A stretch of DNA of 6,258 nucleotides from an uncultured Oscillospiraceae bacterium (GTDB lineage: Bacteria; Bacillota; Clostridia; Oscillospirales; Ruminococcaceae): positions 1 to 6,258 of the forward strand of contig CATXYA010000115.1 of the NCBI GenBank assembly GCA_958403605.1, in the 5' to 3' direction. Below the pieces are notes generated by a model. It was not told where the DNA came from, searched no databases, and saw only the letters and a program-made list of their open reading frames with translations. Each line of letters opens with the position of its first letter. Positions within the stretch are counted from its first letter, which is position 1. Shown piece after piece: positions 1-6,045 of the stretch. The translations under genes were made by a program, and so were the position numbers.

Positions 1-25
1 GCGAGAAACAGGGCCATCAAGATGA

Positions 26-54
26 GTTTTTTTATTGCGGAGCAATAAAAAAAC
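26..54. repeat. Perfect 13-bp palindrome upstream of the operon
   Basis: The arms at 26-38 and 42-54 are exact reverse complements around a GGA centre. The left arm is a G, seven T, then ATTGC; the right arm is GCAAT, seven A, then C. As RNA it would form an A/U-rich hairpin. The T tract lies on the left arm and the A tract on the right, so no U run follows the stem on either strand and it does not look like an intrinsic terminator. It lies 37 bp before the first start codon, so it could be an operator, an mRNA-stabilising hairpin or the tail of an upstream gene. All three forward frames are open from the left edge; they close at 23-25, 46-48 and 78-80, so a gene ending here cannot be excluded. 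The symmetry is seen directly; the function is unknown. Confidence 0.75.
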
Positions 55-91
55 AGACCGAGACACCGCTAGTTTTGTGAGGTAAAGACCG

Positions 92-1447
92 ATGGCACAC
101 GAAAAATTCCATTATGCATCCCTGGAAGAAGTACAACAGAAAGCAGAAGAATTGGGCGTCGCGCTGCCCTTTGCGGAAACGACCCGCGTGCTCGCACAGC
201 CCCTGACGGTGCGCGGCATCACCTTCCCCAACCGGCTGGGCGTAGCGCCGATGGAGGGCGCGGATTCCACTCCGCAGGGCGCCCCCTCCGCGTACACGGT
301 GCGCCGGTATGTCAACGAGGCCGTCGGCGGCAGCGCGGTCCTCTGGTTCGAGGCCATCTCCATCGTGGAGGAGGGCCGTTCCTCCCAGACCCAGCTGCTG
401 CTGACCCGCGACACCCTGGACGATTTCAAAAAGATGACGGCCGCCTTCAAGGAGGCGGGCGTTAAGGCCAACGGCTGCGCGCCGTACCTGGTGCTGCAGG
501 CCAACCACAGCGGCCGCTACTCCAATCCCAATAACCGCCCGGCCCCCATGATCGCCTACCGCCACCCGATCCTGGAGCAGTACCGCGCCGCGGACGATTC
601 CTGCATCGTGACGGACGACTATCTGAAGGGACTGGAAGAAAAGTTCGGCGCGGCGGCCCAGCTGGCGAAGGAAGCCGGGTTCGACGCCGTCGACATCAAA
701 AGCTGTCACGGCTATCTGCTGGCGGAGCTGTCCTCGGCCTACAATCGGCCCGGCGCGTACGGCGGCTGCTATGAAAACCGCTACCGCCTCGTGGAAAACG
801 CTGTCGGGGCCGCGAAGGTCCATGAGGTCGGGCGCTTCGTGGTCGCGTGCCGCCTGGGCATCTATGACGGCTACGCCTATCCCTACGGCTTCGGCGTCAG
901 CCCGGAAAGCGGGACGACGCCCGATCTGGCCGAGCCGGTGCGCCTGGTGCGGGAGCTGCACGAGGAGTTGGGGCTGGACCTGGTCAACCTGACCATGGGC
1001 AACCCCTACGCCACCACCCATGTCACCCGCCCCTTTGACGCCGGTAAGTACCAGCCGGACGAACACCCCTTTGTGGGGCTGGCCCGCATGATCCACGGCA
1101 TCGGCACCGTGAAGCAGGCCGTGCCGGAGATGACGGTCCTCGCCTCGGCCCCCAGTTATCTGCGCGCCTATGCGGACCTGTTCACCGCGGGCGCGGTGGA
1201 GCAGGGCCTGTGCGACGGTATGCTGTTTGGCCGCATGGCCTTTGCCGACCCGGACTTTGCCAACGAGATCGTCCGCCAGGGCCGCATCGACCCCAAGCGC
1301 GTCTGCCTGACCTGCGGCAAGTGCGGCGACCTGCTCCGCGCACACAAGCCCACGGGCTGTGTGATCCGCGACAACAAGACCTTCCTGCCCTTCTACAAGG
1401 AATTTTTGGAGCTCAAAAAAACGCAGCCCGCAAATTTCCGCGGCTGA
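92..1447 (+). CDS. Old Yellow Enzyme family NADH:flavin oxidoreductase with C-terminal 4Fe-4S motif
   Basis: This 451-residue protein is a cytoplasmic FMN-dependent ene-reductase-type enzyme that probably reduces (or forms) a C=C bond next to a carbonyl. The TIM-barrel core starts near residue 36. It includes NRLGVAPM (47-54), QANHSGRYS (136-144), the active-site strand VDIKSCHGYLL (200-210), YGGCYENRYR (223-232) and the C-terminal phosphate-binding part with GRMAFADPDF (380-389). The first active-site histidine of the usual HxxH/N pair is Lys203; His206 is kept. Cys405, Cys408, Cys411 and Cys423 (C-x2-C-x2-C-x11-C) resemble the 4Fe-4S ligands of trimethylamine dehydrogenase and 2,4-dienoyl-CoA reductase. 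The FAD/NAD(P)H domain that follows the cluster in those enzymes is absent. About 35 extra residues precede the barrel. The start is preceded by GAGG at 79-82. It is first in a three-gene operon. Family is confident; substrate is unknown. Confidence 0.93.
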   Translation: MAHEKFHYASLEEVQQKAEELGVALPFAETTRVLAQPLTVRGITFPNRLGVAPMEGADSTPQGAPSAYTVRRYVNEAVGGSAVLWFEAISIVEEGRSSQTQLLLTRDTLDDFKKMTAAFKEAGVKANGCAPYLVLQANHSGRYSNPNNRPAPMIAYRHPILEQYRAADDSCIVTDDYLKGLEEKFGAAAQLAKEAGFDAVDIKSCHGYLLAELSSAYNRPGAYGGCYENRYRLVENAVGAAKVHEVGRFVVACRLGIYDGYAYPYGFGVSPESGTTPDLAEPVRLVRELHEELGLDLVNLTMGNPYATTHVTRPFDAGKYQPDEHPFVGLARMIHGIGTVKQAVPEMTVLASAPSYLRAYADLFTAGAVEQGLCDGMLFGRMAFADPDFANEIVRQGRIDPKRVCLTCGKCGDLLRAHKPTGCVIRDNKTFLPFYKEFLELKKTQPANFRG

Positions 1448-1455
1448 CAAGCTGA

Positions 1456-1462
1456 TAAGGAG
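1456..1462 (+). promoter_or_regulatory. Ribosome binding site of the SDR gene
   Basis: TAAGGAG lies in the 24-bp gap after the preceding stop codon, nine bases before the ATG at 1472. It supports that start and independent translation initiation within the operon. Confidence 0.8.
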
Positions 1463-1471
1463 TACCTGGAT

Positions 1472-2239
1472 ATGAAAAAGACCGCTATCGTTACCGGCTC
1501 CAGCCGCGGCATCGGGCTGGCCATTGCCCGCCAGCTGGGCCTGGACGGCTGCAATATCGTCATGGTCGCCACCGGCCCGCAGGAGAAAAACCAGGCGGCG
1601 CTGGACGAGCTGGGCCGTTTGGGCATCGCCCATGTCTACGTGCAGGCCGACATCGGCAGCAGCGGGGACCGGGAAAAGATCGTGCAGCGCGCGGTGGAAG
1701 CCTTTGGCCGGGTGGATATCCTGGTGAACAACGCCGGGGTGGCCCCCAAGGTGCGCGCCGACCTGCTGGAAATGAGCGAGGAAAGCTTTGACTACGTGCT
1801 GGGCGTCAACACCAAGGGCAATATGTTTTTGACGCAGCTGGTGGCAAAGCAGATGATCCGGCAGGAGCCGCTGGATGGCCGCAAGGGCGTCATCATCAAC
1901 GTGTCCAGCTGCAGCTCGGTGGTATCCTCGGTCAACCGCGGGGAATACTGCGTCTCCAAAGCGGGCATTTCCATGCTCACCACCCTCTATGCCGACCGCC
2001 TGGCCGCGGAGGGGATCCTGGTCAACGAGGTCCGCCCCGGCGTCATCGCCACCGACATGACCAGCAAGGTGCAGGAGAAATACGACGCGCTCGTCGCGCA
2101 GGGGGCTTTCCCCATCGCCCGCTGGGGCACGCCGGAGGACGTGGCCGGGGCGGTCAGCCTGCTGTGCAGCGACCGCCTGCGCTACACCACCGGCAATTAC
2201 CTGGACGTGGACGGCGGGTTCCATATCCAGCGCCTGTAG
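1472..2239 (+). CDS. Short-chain dehydrogenase/reductase, FabG-like
   Basis: This 255-residue classical SDR is a cytoplasmic NAD(P)(H)-dependent ketone/alcohol oxidoreductase. The Rossmann signature TGSSRGIG is at 8-15, Asp60 follows the third strand, NNAG is at 86-89, and the catalytic tetrad is Asn113, Ser146, Tyr159 and Lys163 (YCVSK). The ending GNYLDVDGGF (241-250) is typical of the family. Arg12 in the glycine loop and the lack of an acidic residue after the second strand (VATG, 32-35) favour NADP(H). Length is normal. Automatic annotation would probably say 3-oxoacyl-ACP reductase, but there is no acyl carrier protein or fatty acid synthesis gene nearby. Its place between an ene-reductase and a fumarate-reductase-like flavoprotein suggests it acts on the carbonyl of the same small molecule. 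Fold and activity class are secure; substrate and physiological direction are not. Confidence 0.93.
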   Translation: MKKTAIVTGSSRGIGLAIARQLGLDGCNIVMVATGPQEKNQAALDELGRLGIAHVYVQADIGSSGDREKIVQRAVEAFGRVDILVNNAGVAPKVRADLLEMSEESFDYVLGVNTKGNMFLTQLVAKQMIRQEPLDGRKGVIINVSSCSSVVSSVNRGEYCVSKAGISMLTTLYADRLAAEGILVNEVRPGVIATDMTSKVQEKYDALVAQGAFPIARWGTPEDVAGAVSLLCSDRLRYTTGNYLDVDGGFHIQRL

Positions 2240-2266
2240 TTTTCAGGCAGAAAAGGGGGCCAACCG

Positions 2267-4216
2267 ATGGAAGAGGGAATTTTCCGGGCCGGGAGCTACA
2301 CCGCCCGTGTTTACCGCTGCAACACCGCCGTGGTGGGCAGCGGCGCGGCAGGCTTCAACGCCGCCGACCGCCTGTGGCAGCTGGGCCAGCGGGACATCGT
2401 GCTCGTCACTGAAAACCGGGTGGGCGGCACCAGCCGCAACACCGGCAGCGATAAGCAGACCTATTACAAGCTGACACTGTCCGGCGGCGAGCCGGACAGC
2501 GTGGGCGAGATGGCGCGGACGCTTTATGAAGGCCGCTGTGTGGACGGCGACACCGCCCTGTGTGAGGCCGCCCTCTCCTCCCAGTGCTTTTTCAAGCTGG
2601 TGGAACTGGGCGTGCCGTTTCCGTGCAGCCGCTATGGCGAATATAGCGGCTACAAGACGGACCACGACCCCCGCCGCCGCGCCACCAGCGCCGGGCCCTA
2701 CACCAGCCGGCAGATGACCGAGTGCCTGGAACGCGCCGTGCTGGAAAAAGGCGTGCCCCTGCTGGACAAATTGCAGGTCATCAAGGTCCTAAGCGAAAAC
2801 GGCGCCGTCTGCGGGCTGCTCTGCCTGGATGGGGCGGCGCAGAAGGCAGACGAACGCTTTGTGCTGATCCGCTGTAAAAACGTCGTCTACGCCACCGGCG
2901 GCCCGGCGGGCATCTATGCCGACAGCGTCTACCCCCACAGCCAGTACGGGGCCACCGGGCTGGCGCTGGAAGTGGGCGCCAGGGGCCAGAATTTGACCGA
3001 ATGGCAGTACGGCCTGGCCTCGGTGGCGCCGCGGTGGAACGTGTCCGGCACTTATATGCAGGTGCTGCCGCGGGTGTATTCCGCTGAGGCCGACGGCAGC
3101 GGGGAAAAAGAGTTCCTGATGGACTTTTTCACCGATGTCCACGACATGCTGAGCAAGCTGTTTTTGAAGGGCTACCAGTGGCCGTTCGATGTGCGCAAGG
3201 TGGCGGAGGGAAGCTCCATCCTCGATATCCTGGTGTATCTCGAGACCTGCAAGGGCCGCAAGGTCTATCTGGACTACCGCCAAAACCCGGTGGACAGCAA
3301 GTTCACCTATGACGCGCTGGTGCCGGAGGCGCGGGCCTATCTGCAGCAGGCCGGGGCCTGCTTCGGCACGCCCATCGAGCGCCTGGCCCGCATGAACCAG
3401 CCGGCCATCGATTTTTACCGCGACAAGGGCGTGGACCTGTACACTCAGCCGCTGGAGATCGCCCTGTGCGCCCAGCACAACAACGGCGGTCTCGGGGTCG
3501 ACTGCTGGTGGCAGACCCGGGTGAAGGGCCTGTTTGCCGTGGGGGAGGCCGCCGCCAGCCACGGCGTCTACCGCCCCGGCGGCACGGCGCTGAACGCGGG
3601 CCAGGTGGGCAGCACCCGCGCCGCCCAGTACATTGCGGCGCGCTGCCGGGGGGATGCCCCAGCCTGCTTTGGGCGGGCCGCCGCGTCTGCGCTGCAGGAG
3701 ATGGGCGCGCTGGCCGACGCCTGCCAGGCCGCGCACGGCAACGTGCGCGCGCTGTGGAAAGAGGCCGCCGGGCAGATGAGCCGCTGCGCAGGCCCCATCC
3801 GCGATTTGGCGCAGATCGCGGCCTGCCGCGACGCGGTGGGAAAGCAGCTGGCAGATTTTCGCACCACCGTCCGGGCCGCCGGCCGGGCCGAGCTGACCAT
3901 GGTCTATCGCCTGCGCGACATGCTGCTGTGCCAGTATGCGTACCTATCGGCCATGATGGACTACAGCGCCCACGGCGGAAAAAGCCGCGGCAGCGCCCTG
4001 TATACCGATTTTACTACCGGGCAAAAGCCGTTTGCCCAGCTGCCGGACACCTTTACCTTCGCCCTCGATGAAGAGGAGGATCCGCTGATCCAGGAGCTGT
4101 GGTTCGAGGACGGCCAATGCAAAACGACCTGGCGCCAGCCCCGCCCCCTCCCCCAGGAGGATGATTTTTTTGAAAACGTCTGGCGCCGCTACCGGGAAAA
4201 CGGCAATATCGAGTGA
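2267..4216 (+). CDS. Fumarate reductase/succinate dehydrogenase-like FAD-binding oxidoreductase
   Basis: This 649-residue protein belongs to the FrdA/SdhA/L-aspartate oxidase superfamily. It has the dinucleotide-binding GSGAAG (24-29), GGTSRNTGSDKQT (53-65) where the isoalloxazine ring is held, VVYATGGPAG (206-215), and a substrate-side segment near 226-250. Further along are HNNGGLGVD (404-412), which aligns with the conserved active-site histidine region, and GLFAVGEAAASHGVYRPGGT (421-440). Arg436 sits at the position of the catalytic arginine. A helical C-terminal domain contains the family's SRG (573-575). The histidine used for covalent FAD attachment in SdhA is not seen at the usual place, so FAD is probably non-covalent. 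No signal peptide, haem motif or membrane segment is visible, and no iron-sulfur or anchor subunit gene is adjacent, which points to a soluble enzyme. GGGGG at 2255-2259 supports the start; the gap to the SDR gene is 27 bp. The reaction is probably C=C reduction, reductive deoxygenation or the reverse dehydrogenation; the substrate is unknown. Confidence 0.9.
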   Translation: MEEGIFRAGSYTARVYRCNTAVVGSGAAGFNAADRLWQLGQRDIVLVTENRVGGTSRNTGSDKQTYYKLTLSGGEPDSVGEMARTLYEGRCVDGDTALCEAALSSQCFFKLVELGVPFPCSRYGEYSGYKTDHDPRRRATSAGPYTSRQMTECLERAVLEKGVPLLDKLQVIKVLSENGAVCGLLCLDGAAQKADERFVLIRCKNVVYATGGPAGIYADSVYPHSQYGATGLALEVGARGQNLTEWQYGLASVAPRWNVSGTYMQVLPRVYSAEADGSGEKEFLMDFFTDVHDMLSKLFLKGYQWPFDVRKVAEGSSILDILVYLETCKGRKVYLDYRQNPVDSKFTYDALVPEARAYLQQAGACFGTPIERLARMNQPAIDFYRDKGVDLYTQPLEIALCAQHNNGGLGVDCWWQTRVKGLFAVGEAAASHGVYRPGGTALNAGQVGSTRAAQYIAARCRGDAPACFGRAAASALQEMGALADACQAAHGNVRALWKEAAGQMSRCAGPIRDLAQIAACRDAVGKQLADFRTTVRAAGRAELTMVYRLRDMLLCQYAYLSAMMDYSAHGGKSRGSALYTDFTTGQKPFAQLPDTFTFALDEEEDPLIQELWFEDGQCKTTWRQPRPLPQEDDFFENVWRRYRENGNIE

Positions 4217-4299
4217 ATCCAAACACTTCGGCACCTGCCTTTTTCGCGGGAAACCGCCGCTCGACCAACGGTAGAATCCGCCGTTCCACTGCGCCGCGG

Positions 4300-4328
4300 T
4301 TGCTATTTTTCCGCCGGGCCTCTATACT
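4300..4328 (+). promoter_or_regulatory. Sigma-A-type promoter for the regulator-acetyltransferase genes
   Basis: A -35 element TTGCTA (4300-4305) and a -10 element TATACT (4323-4328) are separated by exactly 17 bp, in a short AT-rich patch of otherwise GC-rich DNA. Transcription would start around 4335, leaving a leader of roughly 24 bases before the ATG at 4359. This marks 4359 onwards as a separate transcription unit from the oxidoreductase operon. The 142-bp gap 4217-4358 holds no other gene. No convincing terminator for the upstream operon is seen in it, so read-through is possible. Confidence 0.7.
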
Positions 4329-4342
4329 GGAGAAAACGAGTG

Positions 4343-4348
4343 GGAAGG
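4343..4348 (+). promoter_or_regulatory. Ribosome binding site of the XRE regulator
   Basis: GGAAGG lies ten bases before the ATG at 4359. Two nearer ATGs (4349 and 4355) are in another frame and cannot start the regulator, so 4359 is the best start. The spacing is slightly long. Confidence 0.55.
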
Positions 4349-4358
4349 ATGCGGATGC

Positions 4359-5201
4359 ATGGAACACGAACAGATCGGGGCGCTCATCGCCCGGCGGCGC
4401 AAGGAAAAGGGGCTGACGCAAAAGCAGCTTGCCCAGCAGCTGGGCGTCACGGATAAAGCCGTCTCCAAGTGGGAGCGCGGCAGCAGCTGCCCGGATATCG
4501 CGCTGCTGCTGCCGCTGGCGGAGGTGCTGGAGGTGACGCCCAGCGAACTGCTGGCCGGGCAGGCCCAGGACGCCGCGCCCAGCCCCCAGGCCGTGCAGGC
4601 GGCGGCGGAAGCACTGGAATACGCCCAGCGCCGCACGGCAAACCGGCGGCATCTGCTGCGCACGGTGGGCTTCTCCATTTTTTCGGTGCTGCTGGTCATT
4701 GCGGCGGTGTCCTGCCTCATCCCGGACCTTTGCATCTCCGGCACCCTCACCTGGTCGCGCATCGTGCTGGCCTCCCTGGTGCTGGCCTGGCTGCTGGCGC
4801 TGCCCCTGTTTTGGGCGGCCCATCCCTGGCGCGGGCTTTGCGCGGTGCTCACGCTCACGCTGCTGCCGTACCTCTGGGTCCTGGGGCTGCTGGTGGGCCA
4901 GCCGCTGGTACTGCGTATGGGCGGGCTGATCGCCCTCGTCGGCTTGGCCGATCTGTGGCTGCTGTATCTTCTGTTTTCACGGCTGCCCTTCCTGCGGGCG
5001 CTGGGTCTTTGGTGCCTGTGCAACACGCCCACGGTCTGGGGCATCAACAAGATCATCGCGCTCTTCGTCCGCCAGGACGCCGGTAATCGGACGGACATGC
5101 TCATCAACACCGCCGCCCTGGTCGGCATCGCCTTGCTGTGCCTCCTGCTGGATCAGCTGGTGTCCGCAGTGCGCCGCCGCGGGGACCGGGAGACGCCCTG
5201 A
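4359..5201 (+). CDS. XRE-family HTH regulator with C-terminal multi-pass membrane domain
   Basis: This 280-residue protein has an N-terminal Cro/C1-type helix-turn-helix at about 6-60. It shows the usual pattern: IGALIARRRKEKGLTQKQLA, then LGVTDKAVSKWERG (28-41) with the recognition helix, then PDIALLLPLAEVL. A polar, alanine-rich linker (about 66-100) leads to roughly five or six hydrophobic segments near 102-122, 132-152, 159-179, 186-206, 212-236 and 248-268, ending in a basic tail. The layout, DNA-binding domain in the cytoplasm and tethered to the membrane, is common in Firmicutes, but what the membrane part senses is generally unknown. It has its own promoter, and its stop overlaps the start of an acetyltransferase gene by one base, so it may regulate its own operon. 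The HTH and membrane domain are clear; target and signal are inferred. Confidence 0.9.
   Translation: MEHEQIGALIARRRKEKGLTQKQLAQQLGVTDKAVSKWERGSSCPDIALLLPLAEVLEVTPSELLAGQAQDAAPSPQAVQAAAEALEYAQRRTANRRHLLRTVGFSIFSVLLVIAAVSCLIPDLCISGTLTWSRIVLASLVLAWLLALPLFWAAHPWRGLCAVLTLTLLPYLWVLGLLVGQPLVLRMGGLIALVGLADLWLLYLLFSRLPFLRALGLWCLCNTPTVWGINKIIALFVRQDAGNRTDMLINTAALVGIALLCLLLDQLVSAVRRRGDRETP
5188..5192 (+). promoter_or_regulatory. Ribosome binding site that sets the acetyltransferase start
   Basis: GGGAG lies inside the end of the regulator gene, eight bases before the ATG at 5201. It favours 5201 over the upstream in-frame ATG at 5138, which would overlap the regulator by 64 bases and add residues unlike the family. 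Confidence 0.6.
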
Positions 5202-5632
5202 TGACCGAACGTGTCACCGCCGTCACGCTGCCCTTGGCGGCGGCGCTGGCGGACAGGCTGTGGCCCGGCCACGCCCCCGGCGCGCTGCTGGCTGAGCTGG
5301 AGGAGCTGCTCGCCGCCCCGGACGCAGCGCTTTATCTGGCCCTGCGGGACGGCCGGGCGGTGGGCTTTGCCCAGTGCCAGCTGCGGCACGACTATGTAGA
5401 GGGCACCCGCACCAGCCCCGTGGGCTATCTGGAAGGGATCTTTGTCGAAGAAGACGCCCGCCACCAAGGCTTTGCAGCCCAGCTGCTGGCCGCCTGCGAA
5501 GCTTGGGCCCGAGCGCAGGGCTGTGCAGAGTTTGCCAGCGACTGCGCCCTTACCAATACCGCCAGCCAGCAATTTCACGCGGCCCTGGGCTTTCGGGAAG
5601 CGGGCCGCATCGTCTGTTTTACCAAATCATGA
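5201..5632 (+). CDS. GNAT acetyltransferase, aminoglycoside 6'-N-acetyltransferase AAC(6')-I type
   Basis: This 143-residue protein has the GNAT fold and would transfer acetyl from acetyl-CoA to an amine in the cytoplasm. RHQGFA (87-92) matches the R/Q-x-x-G-x-G/A acetyl-CoA loop. Beyond the generic fold it carries features I recognise from chromosomal AAC(6')-I enzymes such as AAC(6')-Iy. These are LWPGH near the N-terminus (20-24), LRHDYVEGTRTSPVGYLEGI (61-80), then GCAEFASDCALTN (107-119) and the ending HAALGFREAGRIVCFTKS (126-143). Length matches that family (about 145 residues). The ATG at 5201 overlaps the regulator's stop as TGATG, which implies translational coupling. If active it would acetylate the 6'-amine of drugs such as kanamycin, tobramycin or amikacin, although intrinsic copies can have low activity and a different native substrate. 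No mobile element, integron site or composition shift is seen, so it looks resident rather than newly acquired. Confidence 0.78.
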   Translation: MTERVTAVTLPLAAALADRLWPGHAPGALLAELEELLAAPDAALYLALRDGRAVGFAQCQLRHDYVEGTRTSPVGYLEGIFVEEDARHQGFAAQLLAACEAWARAQGCAEFASDCALTNTASQQFHAALGFREAGRIVCFTKS

Positions 5633-5657
5633 TGCCCGCCGGAGAGGCCTGCGGGCA
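5633..5657 (+). promoter_or_regulatory. Hairpin between the acetyltransferase and DUF4180 genes
   Basis: TGCCCGC (5633-5639) and GCGGGCA (5651-5657) are perfect inverted copies separated by 11 bases. The stem starts directly after the acetyltransferase stop and ends one base before GGAGG (5659-5663), the ribosome binding site of the next gene. No U tract follows, so it is not an intrinsic terminator. It could affect mRNA processing or translation of the downstream gene. The structure is seen; a role is inferred. Confidence 0.45.
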
Positions 5658-5667
5658 CGGAGGAACC

Positions 5668-6033
5668 ATGAATTTTGAAGTTGTCACCATGAACGACACT
5701 GCCATCGCTGTGTTGCGCGCGGACACCGTCCTGATCCGGGACGCCAATGCGGCGCTGGATCTTTTTATGACCGCCCATTACCAAACCGGCAGCAACCGTT
5801 TGCTGCTGGACAAGCGCGTTTTCTGCGAGGAATTTTTCATTCTCAGCAGCGGCCTGGCGGGCGAAATTTTGCAGAAATGCAGCAATTATCACTTCAAGCT
5901 GGCGATCGTGGGCGATTACAGCACCTACACCAGCAAGCCCCTGCACGATTTTATTTACGAGAGCAACCAGGGTCACACCGTCTTTTTCCCCGCCACCGAG
6001 CAGGAGGGCCTGGAGGCCTTAAGCCGCGCCTGA
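5668..6033 (+). CDS. DUF4180 domain-containing protein
   Basis: This small soluble protein of 121 residues has no signal peptide or membrane segment. I recognise the DUF4180 family from the second half, notably LAGEILQKCSNY (63-74), FKLAIVGDYSTYTSKPLHDF (76-95) and IYESNQGHTVFF (96-107). The first half also fits, with alternating short strands (VVTMNDTAIAVL, DTVLIRD) and a helix containing ALDLFMTAHYQTGSNRLLLD. The domain fills the whole protein and the length is normal. Function of the family is not established, and I see no catalytic motif. GGAGG at 5659-5663 sets the ATG at 5668; a second in-frame ATG at 5689 has no such site. It lies 35 bp after the acetyltransferase and is probably cotranscribed with it, so a shared role in a stress or drug response is possible but unproven. 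Confidence 0.88.
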   Translation: MNFEVVTMNDTAIAVLRADTVLIRDANAALDLFMTAHYQTGSNRLLLDKRVFCEEFFILSSGLAGEILQKCSNYHFKLAIVGDYSTYTSKPLHDFIYESNQGHTVFFPATEQEGLEALSRA

Positions 6034-6045
6034 CGCCTGCACTCG

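Noticed and set aside
32..2224. A 730-codon open frame on the minus strand across the first two genes
   Set aside because: It is the antisense shadow of GC-biased codons. It spans two well-supported + strand genes and their intergenic gap, and its translation is low-complexity (rich in A, G, H, Q, V) with no domain I recognise.
1472..2239. Assigning the SDR gene as fabG of fatty acid synthesis
   Set aside because: No acyl carrier protein, fabD, fabF or other fatty acid synthesis gene is nearby, and it sits in a redox operon; FabG-like sequence is shared by many SDRs.
2789..3736. A 315-codon minus-strand open frame inside the flavoprotein gene
   Set aside because: It lies fully inside a gene with clear FAD-binding motifs, and its translation is compositionally biased with no recognisable fold.
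3466..4071. A 201-codon + strand frame overlapping the flavoprotein
   Set aside because: The translation is arginine/glycine-rich, typical of an out-of-frame reading of GC-rich coding DNA; the overlapping frame carries the conserved catalytic motifs.
4231..4257. Possible terminator for the oxidoreductase operon (GGCA/TGCC before TTTTT, then GCGG-GAAA-CCGC)
   Set aside because: The first stem is only four pairs with a two-base loop. The second has four pairs and no U tract after it. Neither is convincing.
4267..4289. Overlapping weak dyads (AACGG/CCGTT and GTAGAA/TTCCAC) upstream of the regulator promoter, as a possible operator
   Set aside because: One is only five pairs with a nine-base centre and the other has a mismatch. 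Symmetry of this strength is expected by chance in such DNA, and there is no second copy to support it.
4053..4823. Minus-strand open frames across the promoter region and the regulator gene
   Set aside because: They cross a good + strand promoter and the helix-turn-helix coding region, and their translations show only biased composition.
5138..5200. Longer version of the acetyltransferase starting at 5138
   Set aside because: It would overlap the regulator by 64 bases. Family length, the LWPGH block near residue 20 and the GGGAG site all favour the start at 5201.
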